This document shows, in pieces, positions 45,493 to 57,458 of a DNA stretch of 64,000 nucleotides. The stretch's first letter is position 1. Every line of letters starts with the position of its first letter. The notes beneath the pieces are model-generated. The model did no database searches. It had not been told where the DNA came from and saw only the letters and a program-made list of their open reading frames with translations. The position numbers were made by a program, and so were the translations under genes. The DNA is from Artocarpus heterophyllus (Eukaryota > Streptophyta > Magnoliopsida > Rosales > Moraceae): contig CM046351.1 in NCBI GenBank assembly GCA_025403435.1, positions 29,007,285 through 29,071,284 on the forward strand, written 5' to 3'.

Positions 45493-48400
45493 TGTAACGC
45501 CCCTTATGTCAGATGTCACAGATGTCGTTACATTCTTACATTCATACTTACTTGAACTTTAAACATATATATGAATACAAACTTAAACAATACTTTTAAT
45601 TTTAAAAGTAATTAAACATACTTAACCAGGATCCATTCATACACAATTTTTTTTTTTTTATATCTTAACGTTATAAAATCACATTGCTAAACTCATTCCA
45701 TAACATAATTTATTCATATATACTTTAAATTAATCATGAACTTATATTAATAAAATAGATATACCAAGTTGTAAATCAGGACTTATAAAAACATCACAAC
45801 ATATCTCATTAATCATTAAATCATTTGAAACTTACTTACTCCCACAGTTTGGCAGGCCGAACTTGGGACTTTGGCAGGCCGAACATGATCGGTAGGCCGG
45901 AGTTCCCTCAACCGACAGGCCGGTAGAGGCTTTGCAAACTGGCTTAAAATCTCATTTTCGTTCGGCAGGCCGAAAACATTATCGGAAGGTGACCAAAGAT
46001 GTTCGGCAGGCCGACCAAAGATGTTCGGCAGGCCGACCAAAGATGTTCGACAGGCTGACCGAGCCAAACATTTTCAGAAAACTAATTTTAAATCAAAACC
46101 AACTTTTCATATAAAATGCGGAAGGTCATAATACTTTAAAATGATAAAATAAATTATAAAACCATAGTTCAAGTATTCTTAAAAACTTAACATAAAAATA
46201 ATGTTCTAATTATAAAACTTGATTTAAAACATAAGACGTTCATCTTGGCATTTCTTCCGGTTACAATTCATTGAGCTTTGTATCCACACGCCTTCCCATG
46301 TCCTCCGCCTAATCCATGGCTTTCTTACCCTTATCTACAACATGACATAAAACATAATTAAGCTAATGCTTAGTAAGTACAAATAATTCTCACAATTTAA
46401 AACATTTCATAAACATTATCATCATTATTGTCATCATATCATAAAAGTGCCTTAAGCACAATTTCATAGAACATATCTTTCATTGCGTTCATCATTTAAA
46501 AACTTATTTCATTTTTTTTTATCTTAAGGGCCCAAGTGTTGCACCATAAACATCATTATAGGCGTGCCGTCATGAAAGGAGAAGGGTAGCTAATCCCAAA
46601 CCAAACATGACATCATAACATATCATAGCATAACATTGGTGTGCAACACTTATTAGGTGATACATATATATACATAATTTTCATGCTTTGAAACATGTCA
46701 TCAACATACTTGCATAACTTTAAATCATGAAAATCTTTCATAAGAAATCCTTTAAGGAAAATCATCATAAAATCATCATGAACATCATTGTAAACATATC
46801 ATCAAACCTTGATAAAAGGTGTCATGTTGCATGTGAGAATGTACTTACATTAACGCTTGCTTACTTAACCTTAATATACTTTTGGTGATGATGCCGCGGT
46901 CTCGATGTGCTCGCTTCTTTGAGTGTTCATGCCATTTATCCATTTAAAAATACAATAAAATTAATACTTATCATAAAACATTCATTCATATAACATTCAT
47001 ATATACATTCATATATACATTCATCTCATATTACAAACATAATTCATAACCATAAAAATTGTCATCACATAAACATGTTATTATGATTTTTCTTAAATCA
47101 AAAAAATTACCTTAAGCATATAAAGACAAACCATACATTTTGAACATAATTATCTTTTAAATAAAACATTTTCAAACAATTAAATATATATATTTTAATT
47201 TTAAAAATTCGTACAAACACCATATTATCATGCATACAATTATTTCATTATCATAAAATCATTTAAACATACATAACATTTCATAAACAAAATCCAGAAA
47301 TAACATTTATTAAAACAGTTTCTTAATGAATTCCCATAAAAATTTCATAACATAAAATACATTCATCATACATATAAACATGTACATTTTTAACGACTAT
47401 CATGAAAAACATCATATTTACCCCTTGAATAACATTACTTTTTTCATGCATCAAGATTAAATAGTAAAATTTTACTATGAGGGGTAGAAAATAGAAAATT
47501 CATATTTTATCATAAAAATGTTGAAACAACTTGAAACTTAGGAAAGCATCTCATAACATATACATGCATATCATATTAAAAATTCAAAACAAATATAATA
47601 CCTAAAGAAAGATATTGTAGACAAATTGAGGAGAAGAATGCTTTCAAAAACACAAAGAAAAACTGAGTTCTTACCTTGAAATTTCTTCTCAAAACCCTTG
47701 ATTTCAACCAATGAAATTTAAATTTTTCTTTCAATACTTGCAAAGAATTTTTGGAGAGATGGAGACAGGATTCGTGGAGAAGAGAAGAGGAAGAATGAGA
47801 ATGAGAAAAATGTCTCAGATAGTGAATGAGAGGAGAAAATAACGTGTGAGGAAAAGAGTCGTTAAAAAATTTTAACGTAACAAGTATAATGAACATTCAT
47901 TGCCCTTCATTAAGTCAGGATTTCTGACTGTTTGACAGCCCAAAGTGTGAAGGAAGGAGAGAAGAAAAGGAAAGTCAAACAAATCATCACATCTTACCAT
48001 ATTTTGCCCTCTTAAAATAGGAAACCATTTAAAATAACATAAATCAATGCAAAGTCAAACCTTTTGATTTTCCTTAACTGATAAAACATTCCATTATTAT
48101 GTCAATTAATCATATTAAATCATCCAATTAACGTAATTAACTCAGCCATAATTTTGGAGAGAGATTTCTGCTAACTGCTCGTCAGCCGTGTTCGGCCTAC
48201 TGATTTTCCCCTTCGGCCTGTCGGTTCCACCAAGTTCGGCCTGCCAATGCGTTTCTTCGACCTGTCGATCTTGGGCAGACATTTCGGCCTGTCGAACTTA
48301 AAAGTCTGACCTGCTGAACTGTCCATAAATGCCATACATTAAAACATTCATACATCATCACATCATAATTAAACATACATTAAAATAATCATGAACACTT

Positions 48401-48566
48401 GAGCACAACGATTCCATACGGTCGTCACCTATCATAAAACTTGACATAAAAAGTTAGTAACATTTAAAGCATATTTCATAACATATAACATAATTTATTA
48501 ATAAAATTCCTTAACATCGTGACTAACTTAACGTGGTCCGTTACATAAAAATAGGTGGGTGTTACA
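45493..48566 (-). repeat. element B 5' LTR
   Basis: The partner of 37589-40603. The dyad clusters are at 45846-46063 and 48189-48320; the first includes a 22-bp triplication absent from the other LTR. Confidence 0.95.
45991..46056 (-). repeat. 22-bp unit in three tandem copies, each with one dyad
   Basis: GACCAAAGATGTTCGGCAGG plus CC repeats at 45991, 46013 and 46035, the third copy with two changes. The 3' LTR of the same element has a single copy near 38110, so copy number changed after the two LTRs were last identical. Confidence 0.85.
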
Positions 48567-48969
48567 CCATCTCTCTCCACAAAGGCTCCAAATGCCTAGT
48601 AGCTCATCCCAAAACAAGTCCCTTCTATTGTAATGGTTTAGGCCATACACCCTAGTAAACTACCAAAAAGCCTTGTCTTCCTCAGCCTTCACGTTCACTA
48701 AGAAATCCCCCAAAAAAACTTTCCACAACTTTGATCCTTCTTATATCCCAAACTAGTAAAATGCCCCCGGAATGGCCCTCTGTTGGCAGAAGAACCCACT
48801 CCTTGAATCTAGATTTTTAGATGCTCCCCACAAACTTCCTATCAACCTCGCTTTCCTTCACCTCTTGGATGACCAAAATGTTTGGATTTTCCTTGCAAAC
48901 TACTTCCTTAACCCCTCTTCGTTTAAAAACAGAATTCCCACCTTTGACATTCCAAGACAAGATCTTCAT
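48567..48969 (-). pseudogene. LINE ORF2 endonuclease, N-terminal part
   Basis: ATG at 48969 opens MKILSWNVKGGNS, the L1 endonuclease start with the catalytic N of S-W-N-V. It continues with VKEVVCKENPNILVIQEVKES (catalytic E), W-V-L-L-P and GGILLVWD, then a stop near 48661 and VYGLNHYNRRDLFWDEL. At 48571 it meets element B, and the frame resumes at 37588. The start codon overlaps the ORF1 stop as ATGA. Confidence 0.85.
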
Positions 48970-49406
48970 AAGTGACGGTGTAGACTTTCTTTTAACTGCT
49001 TGTCATGTTGAACATTAAACTCTAGATTTTTCAATTCCCTCTCCTTACGTCTCCTTCGAGCCGACCTTATAGACACTTCTAGTTTCTGCTCCTTCTTAGA
49101 TCTAGGCTCCTCTGTCCTAAGCATCAAGGTTTTGACATTCATTCTCTGAAGGAAAGACTTAATCCTGTTCCATTCCACTTCCTTTCCTCCAATATTAATT
49201 GAGTGTTCCTTCTCCACACTTACTAATGTCCCTGAACTCGATCCCTTACCACCGTCGGACTCCTCTAGCCTTACCAAATCTTCACCTTCCATAGTAACCT
49301 TCCCAGGACTATCTGCTTGTTGGCACAGGATAACAGAAGCAAGTGGCCTGATATTTAAGCAACTAGGACTTGAAACCAGGTTCATATCAGCATCTAACTT
49401 TCTTAC
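48966..49406 (-). pseudogene. LINE ORF1, C-terminal part
   Basis: An open minus-strand frame ends at the TGA 48968-48966. It is basic toward its end (SIRSARRRRKERELKNLEF). Reading back across the solo LTR from 49406 to 51788 keeps the frame, so this piece is the tail of ORF1. ORF1 proteins of plant LINEs bind RNA; the basic tail fits but is not diagnostic. Confidence 0.65.
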
Positions 49407-51787
49407 TATAACACCCTAAATTTTAAGCTAGGGGTCTAGTTGAGATTATATGAATATGTTTTATTTTTATCACTTATGTATTGATTTTTTTTTTTTTTTA
49501 CTTATGAAATTGCCGTGTGTTTATGGGATGATAGAACTTCATGCAAGGGTATTATATATATATATATACTATAACAATTGTTGTCGTATGTGTTGCATGA
49601 ATGAAAGAATTATACATAAGTTTATATAATATACAATACACACATATGCATGAATTGTTCATATACTATAATATCTTTATGTGTTATCTAATATATGATA
49701 CACAAATAAGTTGTATATTGTTTAATGTGAGTTTGTTATCATATAATTATATATGTATGTTTTATGTAGTAGTTGGGCACCGTATGAAGAAATGAAGATT
49801 GGTAATCATTATGTTAAATTTGTGTGTGGTAGACAAATTACTAGTAGTTGTCATATTTTATTTTATAGAGGTTTGTGCACAATATTTTGTACTATTGTAT
49901 AATTGTAGTGGAAAATGACTATTAATATTTTATAATGTATATATGTTTATGTGTGAATGTAAATTATATATATTGGTGTATGTAATTGATGTAGTTGCCG
50001 TGTAAGTATGAATAGCAAGTGGGAAGTGGTACATTATTGATGTTATATTTTTTAATGTAATGTGCACTATATGTGTAAGTTGTAATGTTTGGTGACCGTG
50101 TATGACTTTGATAAAGTGGATAATGACTAACGTAATTTATGTATATGTGTGTGTGTTTGTTGTGGTATAATTTTGACTTATTGGCATATTATCCTCTCTT
50201 TCCTTATTCCATATAGGGGAATAGTTGACTTTTTATTGTGATTGGATTTTTATGATAATATTTCCTATTTTTTTGACAATTAAATTTTGGCAAGTGAAGT
50301 AGTTTTTGGAATCCTAAATTATCTTCAATCTTTTTATTTCTTTTATAATTGATTTATTGATTTATTTGGAATCCTATACATGGTTGGTCAAGGTAATATC
50401 ATTATGTTTCCTAATTGAATCATTGACTCTCTTCTAATTTCTCTCTACCTTTCACGGATACACTGCATCTTGGCATAACATTTGTAATATATTAATTATT
50501 ATTTTCTTATCCCAGCATTTCCTTATTTTCCCACCCGAATTGCTATCACTAATCCTCTCATACCCATTTAGAAAGTTATCAATTCTTTTACGTATAGTAA
50601 GTTATCAATTCTTTTACATATTATTCTCATCCTTCATATTATTCTCTCCACTCACCTTATTTCACGTCTTCCTTTTCTGTTCTTTCTTTATTTTTGCTGC
50701 ATAGAGTGAGAATGAGAGAAAATAAGAGGGAATGATAGGTGAGATAGAGGAAAGAAAGAAAGATATTATAGAGAGATGTTTATGTAAGACTTAAGAAATG
50801 AGGGGATGAACCGTGAGGGAATAAGGAAGAAACCAAGAAGAGAAAAAGAAAGAAAAGATTAAGGAAACACAATATTTAAGGAGACATATGAATGCATGAA
50901 GAGAGGATAGAGAATCATGAAGGTGTTCAATGGCTTTCATCGGAATATGAAGGGATATATTATGTTATGTGAAGAATGAGTGAATGATGATGTATAGAAC
51001 CTAAGATGATCATGACTAAACGGCTTGTGTAAGTATACCCTCCATTGCATCACTTGAACAATAGTATGTTTTAAAGCATGTTTTAAAGTTATGTATGTTG
51101 TTATGATGAATATGTTTGGAGATGTCTTTGATGATTTTTTCATGAGTATGATGTGAACTCTCTTGTTGTCATGAACCAACCAATGTTATGTATGTTTTCC
51201 TAGTCAAATCCTTGAGGAAGCATGTTCCAAGATAGGGACCATCTATGAATGAATGTTAAGGGTTCTGACTACTTGAGATTAACGTTATGCTACGGGCCCA
51301 AAAACCTAAAAGTAATGTATGTTTATGAAATTATGTTTTTATGTGGAACTACCATGGTTTACTTACTAAGGATTATGCTTATATAGTTCTTGTGATGCAG
51401 GTGAGCTTCTAAGTAAGGATGTAGATGACTGAGCAAGAATGGTCCAAGGTCCCATGACGAGTCTAAGATGCAATATTTATTTCTAAGTATTTCTTTGATG
51501 TTATTAGAAACTAAGAATTGTTATTGAGGACATTTTGGGGATTTTCTAGCTTTTGTATAAGTGTTGTAATCTTAATATTTTTGTTGCTAATGATATGATA
51601 ATTTCTGCATTAAGGTTGAGTTAAGGATTGATTATTTTTCCTATAGTGTCTCTGATCGGATTGTCGATGTTTGGCCTACCAGTGGAAAGTTCGACTTGCC
51701 GAACTAGCCCATCTTCACATGCACGAACGAACAATGCATGGCGCTCCTTTCCTCTCTTTCCTCCTGGTGGGGGGGGTGGTCGCTACA
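49407..51787 (+). mobile_element. solo LTR, 2381 bp, diverged family
   Basis: It starts TATAACACCCTAAATTTT, like TGTAACGCCCCGAAATTT of the 8476 family with TG mutated to TA, and ends GGTGGTCGCTACA. CTTAC is duplicated at 49402-49406 and 51788-51792, and removal restores the LINE ORF1 frame. Contents: a TA microsatellite at 49553-49567, a purine-rich stretch at 50700-50870 and two dyad variants at 51667-51705. No internal region. The plus orientation is inferred from the start similarity. Confidence 0.8.
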
Positions 51788-53447
51788 CTTACGGCTACCT
51801 TCTCTCCTTTACCTGGTTGTAGTTCTTCAACCGCAGCCTCGCCATCCGACTCTGGTTCAAGACCAACAAAAAACAATAGGTCAGCGCTAATTCCACCATC
51901 ATTGTCCAGCTTAGCCTCTTCTCCGTAAGTAGTCAAATGGAATGAAGAAATTGATTTTTGGCTGCTATCATCATCAGAAGAATCCCCAGCGAGCTTATGA
52001 CCCTCAAACTCATCGTCACCGATCCCCTCAGACTCGACGTCTCCCCCCGTAAACCGTCGCTTTAGTGCTGAGAAGCTTTGGCTGGACCCGTCTAATTCTG
52101 GAGTAGAACCGCCCGAAGTGGTTGGCTAAAAATTTGTCAGCTTGTTTGATGGGGTAATTGTCAGCTCCTCGCTCACTTGCATAACTGAGAATCGATCCTA
52201 CCTTTTTTCTTTAGAGGTTCTAATTAGCATAATCAGTCCACTTAGTAATTGTAGCCTTGATAAAACAGTCACGATTTTTGGGTTGGCATCTGGAACCAAT
52301 CGTGGACTTGAGCCCAAGAAACCCACTAAAGTTTGGTCCAGATGTTTCACTAGAAACAAGACTGGCCCCACCACCAACTGGCCCAAAATCAGAGAGTGCC
52401 TACTGCATTCCCTTCACCTCAGCTCCTTTCTCTTGGCCACACACTACACCACTTAAGGAATTAATTGAGGATATAGAAGAGTCTCTCACTGCAGATGGAT
52501 TTAAATAAGTTTTGGCCAAGACTATAATTCTTGCGCTATTTTCAATGACCTCCTCCCCCTGCTCAAAAGAGTCTAAACTATCTTCCCCGCCTAATTCAAA
52601 ACGAAAAACTTGTTACCATTGCCTAAAGGCATTTTACTCGCTTCCCCCTACTTTTGGTCGCCACCTGTATTACTCACTTTACACTTGTTAGAAAAAAAAA
52701 AGGGGTTTTCTACCTTTTTTAATTACCACGAGCTGACACAGTATCACTAGAGAGTTTTTTAATAGGCAGTGGTAGCTCATAGGTGTCACCATGTCCTATA
52801 CTGTGATCCTTTAATCCAAGGCCTTCGATATTTCCTCCCATCCGCATTTGTCTCCCTATCCATTCCTTCATATTCGCATGGTGCTGCTAGCGGAGAGTTG
52901 ATCATCTCCCTGCTAGTCATCTCCTTGCGGTGGTAGCTGCATTCTCTGGTGAAGCAACGATGAGTTTCTACTGCATTTTCTCTGTCTGCATCGTCAATGG
53001 CTTCTTTCCCTCGAGACTGGGACATGGCAGTCGGCATTGAAACCGCCAGCTTGTTACAAACATCAAGAGATTCAAGGGGGAATAATCTCACTCTTGTTGC
53101 AGATCCCCAGCACCTTAAAATCAGCTGATTAGGGATAAATCCTTGCTGATTACCTTTAAGCCGGAGTCCAGCGAAAGCCACGTGTTTCAGCTCAAGAGTG
53201 TTTTTATCCACCTCTACTAATCCACCGCACTTAGCTTCTATGCTCTTGAAGATGTGAGGGGACCACATGTTCAACGGAAGACCTTCCACTCCAATCCAAG
53301 AGTTCCAGCATGAAATCTTAATGTCACTGTAATGGACATCTTTTCTCCATGGCCTAAGCTCCACGACAAGTGCTTCCCCCAACTTCACCTTCCCCCATGA
53401 ACATAAATTGTCCTTTTTTGCTTTGTTCAACGACCATAAGACAGCTT
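51788..53447 (-). pseudogene. LINE ORF1, N-terminal and middle part
   Basis: From 53447 leftward the frame reads WSLNKAKKDNLCSWGKV, then ISCWNSWIGVEGLPLNMWSP, IFKSIEAKCGGLVEVD and LKHVAFAGLRLKGN. This is the plant LINE ORF1 domain (DUF4283-like: W-I-x-(I/V)-x-G-L-P-L then (I/V)-x-x-K-C-G-G). The rest, to 51793, is broken into short frames and acidic/Ser-rich linker. The N-terminus is missing at the junction with element C. Confidence 0.7.
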
Positions 53448-56040
53448 GATGAAAACCTGTACCGAAGTGCAACTTAGTTCCCAACGCATTTTGTACACTT
53501 TTTCAGAACTTAGACGTGAACCTGCCGTCATGATCCAAAATGATGGACTTAGGGATTCCATGAAGTCGCACTATCTCCTTGACATAAAGTTCTGCTAACC
53601 GCTCCATAGAGTAAGTGATCTTGATGGGAATGAAATGCACCGTCTTTGTCAGTCGATCAACAATAACCCAAATAGCATCATATCCATTCATAGTCCTGGG
53701 CAAACCGGTAATGAAATCCATGGTAATATCCTCCCATTTCCATTCCAGTATCTGAATTGACTGTAAATCGCCTCTAGGTCTTTGTTGTTCAGGTTTAACT
53801 TGCTGGCATGTCAAGCTTTTCTTCACATACATTGCAACATCACGTTTTATTCCAAACCACAAAAGTTATCCCTTAGATTGTTGTACATCTTTGTTGCCCC
53901 TAGATGAATTAAATAAGGAATATCATGTATTTCTGCTAAGATTCTTTCCCTTAAGCCATCAACATTGGGAACACATAAGCGGTTCTTGAGATATAGAGTT
54001 CTATCATCCACAATTCGAAACTCTTCACATTTTCCTTCCTTTATTTCCTACTTAATCCTTGCGAGGCTTACATCTTGGTCTTGCTTACTCTGAATCTCAT
54101 TGAACAGCGTTGGAGCAAGAATGAGTGCTAAAAGCTATCCTATTATGATTTCTAAACCGAAGTTCAGAATTTCTTTCCCTAAAGGCTGAGACATCGTTTG
54201 TAATGACATCAAAGTGGCAACAGTCTTCCTACTTAGAGCATCAGCCACTCGATTAGCCTTTCTTGGATGATAAAGGATTTCATAATCATAATCCTCTAGC
54301 CATCTTTGTTGTCTCATGTTCAGGTCCTTCTGAGTGAAGAAGTACTTTAAACTTTAATGATCAGTGAAGATCTTGCATTGGACTCCATACAAGTAATGCC
54401 TCCATATCTTCAAGGCAAAAACTATGGCCGCTAGCTTGAGGTCATGAGTAGGATAGTTCTTCTCATAATCCTTTAGTTGTCTCAAGGCATAAGCTATCAC
54501 TCTGTCATTCTACATCAAAACAGCACCAAGGCCCATCTTGTAAGCATCACTATAAATTACAAATCCATCATTCCATTCAGGAATGGCCAAGACTGGAGCT
54601 GTAGTTACCTTTTCTTCAGTTCTTGGAAACTTTTCTCGCATGCATCTGTCCATTCAAACTTCTTTCCTTTGTGAGTTAGATTGGTGATGGTGATTGGTCC
54701 GGTAATAACTAGCTAGATCTAAGAAGCTCCTTATCTTACTTGCATTCTTCGGTTGTTTCTAGTTGAGAACAGCTTCTACTTTAGCAGAATCTACCATTAT
54801 CCCTTCCTTTGATACTACATGCTCCAAGAAAGACACTCTGTCAAGCCAGAATTCACACTTAGAGAGCTTTGCATACAACTTATGTCTCCTTAATGTCTCC
54901 AGCACAATTCACAGATACTCAGCGTGTTCTTCCCGACTCTTCGAATAAACAAGAATATCATCAATAAACACGATGACAAATTTATCGAGGAAATCTTTGA
55001 ATACCAGATTCATTAGGTCCATGAAGGCTACAGATGCATTCGTTAGACCGAAAGGCATAACCAAAAATTCATAGTGACCATACCTCCATCTAAAGGCTAT
55101 TTTTGGGATGTCTCCTTCTTTAATCTTCAACTGGTGATATCCCAACCGTAGGTCAATCTTTGAGAACACAGATGCACCTTTAAGTTGATCAAACAAGTCA
55201 TCGATTCGAGGCAATGGGTACTTATTCTTGATCGTCACCTTATTCAACTCTCTATAGTAGATGCAGAGTCTCATAGATCCATCCTTCTTCTTGACAAATA
55301 AGACTAGGGCTCCCCAAGGTGAGTGACTAGGTTTGATGAAGCCTTTGTCGAGCAGTTCCTTTAATTGAGAATGAAGCTCCTTCAACTCTACTAGGGCCAT
55401 TCTGTATGGTGCATTCAAAATAGAATCAGTGCCTGGAGCGAGCTTGATCTCAAATTCAATCTCTCTATTAGGGGTAAGCTTGACAGATCATCGGGAAATT
55501 CTCGTACTACTGCCACATCTTCAATCCTTGCTTTTTCTTCCTAAATTTTGTCTACAATGTTTGCCAAATAGATGATGCAGCCACTTGCTAACAATTTCCT
55601 CGCTTTCATGGCTGACAAAAACATATTTGGCTTCCTTCTGGACTCACCCACATAAACAAACTTTTGTTCACCTTTTAGATGGAAGATCACCTTTCGTCTC
55701 CAACATTCAATGAAAGCATTGTACTTGCTCAGAAAATCCATCCTAAGAATCATGTCATAATCATACATATCGATCACGATAAGATCGATGAAGAGTTCCC
55801 TTTTAGAAATCCATAGAGGAACAGTACGCAAATACTGTGTAGATATCATCACCTCCCTGGAGGGTAGTGGTGTAGTGAATCCCTATCTCACTAGTTCTAA
55901 ATGAACCCCTAACTTCTTAGCAAAGGACAATGATACAAAATAATGTGTGGCACCCGTATCAAAGAGAACATGTGCATTAATAGAAAGACTTAAATCTGAC
56001 CTGTGACCACATTAGAGGCTTCAACAGCCACCTGTTCTTT
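53448..56040 (-). pseudogene. element C pol, truncated in the integrase
   Basis: Minus-strand order: protease remnant near 55970-55940, a conserved segment with [15 protein letters not shown] near 55750, RT from 55418 with RPSH-like [20 protein letters not shown] and [12 protein letters not shown] at about 54975-54945, RNase H pieces at 54560-54135, integrase zinc region with [15 protein letters not shown] near 53800, and core with [13 protein letters not shown] near 53720 (first Asp kept) and [12 protein letters not shown] near 53530. Frame breaks are frequent, with a deletion near 54690-54710. Integrase stops after G-T-K-L-H-F-G-T-G-F-H. Confidence 0.88.
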
Positions 56041-57230
56041 CATCATTGCATAGATGCCGGCATTAGTAGGTGGGGCTTTGAGTCTTCCTTGACTAATCAA
56101 CGGTCCCTCTAAGGCAGCTTGCATCTGATGGAGTTGGGCATGAGGAGCTCTCTGTTGGGCTTAAACATTAGTCTAGTTCGGGCAGTTCTTGGCAAAGTGG
56201 TCTTCACGTCCACAGATGAAACACTGGTTCATCCCCAAACGACATTCACCTGGATGTTTCTTCCCACATTTGTTGCATGGTTGAATCTGCCTGTTATTGT
56301 TGTTGAACTAGCCACCATTATGCTTCTTGTTGCCTTGACTCTGATGGTTTTGCGGGTTGCCCTTCCTCTTGTTGTTTCTCTAGTTCTAGTTGTTGTTATT
56401 GTTATTTCTACTTTGGGGTGGTTTTGAATGCTTGCATTATTTGCCGGCTGACCTGACTGAGGCTGGTTTCTTCTTTGCTTCGACAGGTGAAATTCAACAC
56501 GTTGGGCCCTCAAGACAACCTGTTCCTAGTGTCTAGGTGGGCTTGCCCCATCTACAATTGTAGCAATCTTTAGTCTGAAGACTTTGATTAATCTTCTGAC
56601 CCTTTCACTTTCATTGTTAACCATCCTTGGGCAAAGGCAAGCTAACTGATCAAATTTAGCCACCACATCGGTAACTGACATGTCTCCTTGGAGCAGGTTC
56701 CCAAACTCATCGTAGTGCCTCCGAGTAATGTTCATGTGGAAGAACTTCGTGTTGAATTCATGAACGAGATCAGCCCATGTCATCTCATTGACATTCCTAC
56801 TCTGTTCGATTCCATCCTACCAAATTTTGGCCTCCATGGTAAGGCGATATGAGGCATAGAGAACCTTCTCATTATCCGTGAAACCCATGAGTTTTAGAGT
56901 GGCCTCAATTATCTTTAGCCATCCTTGAGCAACTAGTGGATCTTTAGAACCTTCAAAATATGTTGGCTTGACCCTCTTCCATCTAACTAATAGTGGTTCT
57001 TGATAAACTGGTCTTCGTCTTGCTATAGGAGCTGGGACTTTGTCTACTTGTGGTTGGGGAGGAGGAGGAGGCGGTATGTCATTGCCTTGTCTTTCACCGC
57101 CTTGACCATTAGCTCTTAGTTCTTCATTTTCTCTTCTTTGCTCCTCGAGTTGCCTTTGCAACCCAACAATCATCGTCATCAGCCTTTCATTGGTTTGAGC
57201 ATGAGTTTGCATTCTTCTACAGCCATCCAT
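56041..57230 (-). pseudogene. element C gag
   Basis: ATG at 57230 opens MDGCRRMQTHAQTNERLMTM. Then come the Gln/Glu-rich segment, PPPPPPQPQ, the gag core (NTKFFHMNITRRHYDEFGNL) and two degraded zinc knuckles near 56285-56190. Stops near 56817 and 56526 and a frame change near 56400 break it. Confidence 0.88.
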
Positions 57231-57441
57231 TGTTGATTTCTTAAAAGAGTTAGAATTTAGGAATAATCTTCTAATTTATGAGATTGGATTTCACTACTAA
57301 ATTATGCACTAGGGTATTTATCATTAAGAAACTAAATCTTATACATATCATCAAACTTGTATCCTTAACAATTATCTTAGAATATACTTACTTGGAGGGC
57401 TTGAACTGACGTGTGGCGATATGAATTGAAAACAAAAATTT

Positions 57442-57453
57442 GCTCTGATACTA
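57442..57453 (-). promoter_or_regulatory. primer binding site of element C
   Basis: TAGTATCAGAGC on the minus strand, one change from the initiator-Met complement and with the same GGCTT spacer to the LTR as A and B. Confidence 0.8.
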
Positions 57454-57458
57454 AAGCC

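Larger units (their letters stand above)
37589..48566 (-). mobile_element. gypsy element B, complete with both LTRs (Tekay/Del-like chromovirus)
   Basis: A 10978-bp element with target duplication CCATC (37584-37588, 48567-48571) inside the LINE endonuclease. The LTRs of 3015 and 3074 bp are nearly identical by eye, so this is one of the younger insertions. Internal order matches element A. About nine in-frame stops were counted between gag and the chromodomain, mostly C-to-T type changes, so it is defective despite its youth. Confidence 0.95.
36875..53447 (-). mobile_element. L1-type LINE, interrupted by element B and a solo LTR
   Basis: Three blocks (53447-51788, 49406-48567, 37588-36875), about 3.2 kb in total, read as ORF1 then the endonuclease part of ORF2 on the minus strand. 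Removing the solo LTR (CTTAC duplication) and element B (CCATC duplication) rejoins the coding frames. The reverse transcriptase and 3' end are missing below 36875, and the 5' end is cut at 53447 by fusion with element C. Confidence 0.85.

Noticed and set aside
49601..49795. 64-codon open frame
   Set aside because: Lies inside the solo LTR, AT-driven composition, no motif.
52142..52508. Plus-strand open frames of about 100 codons
   Set aside because: Antisense to LINE ORF1 linker; no motif.
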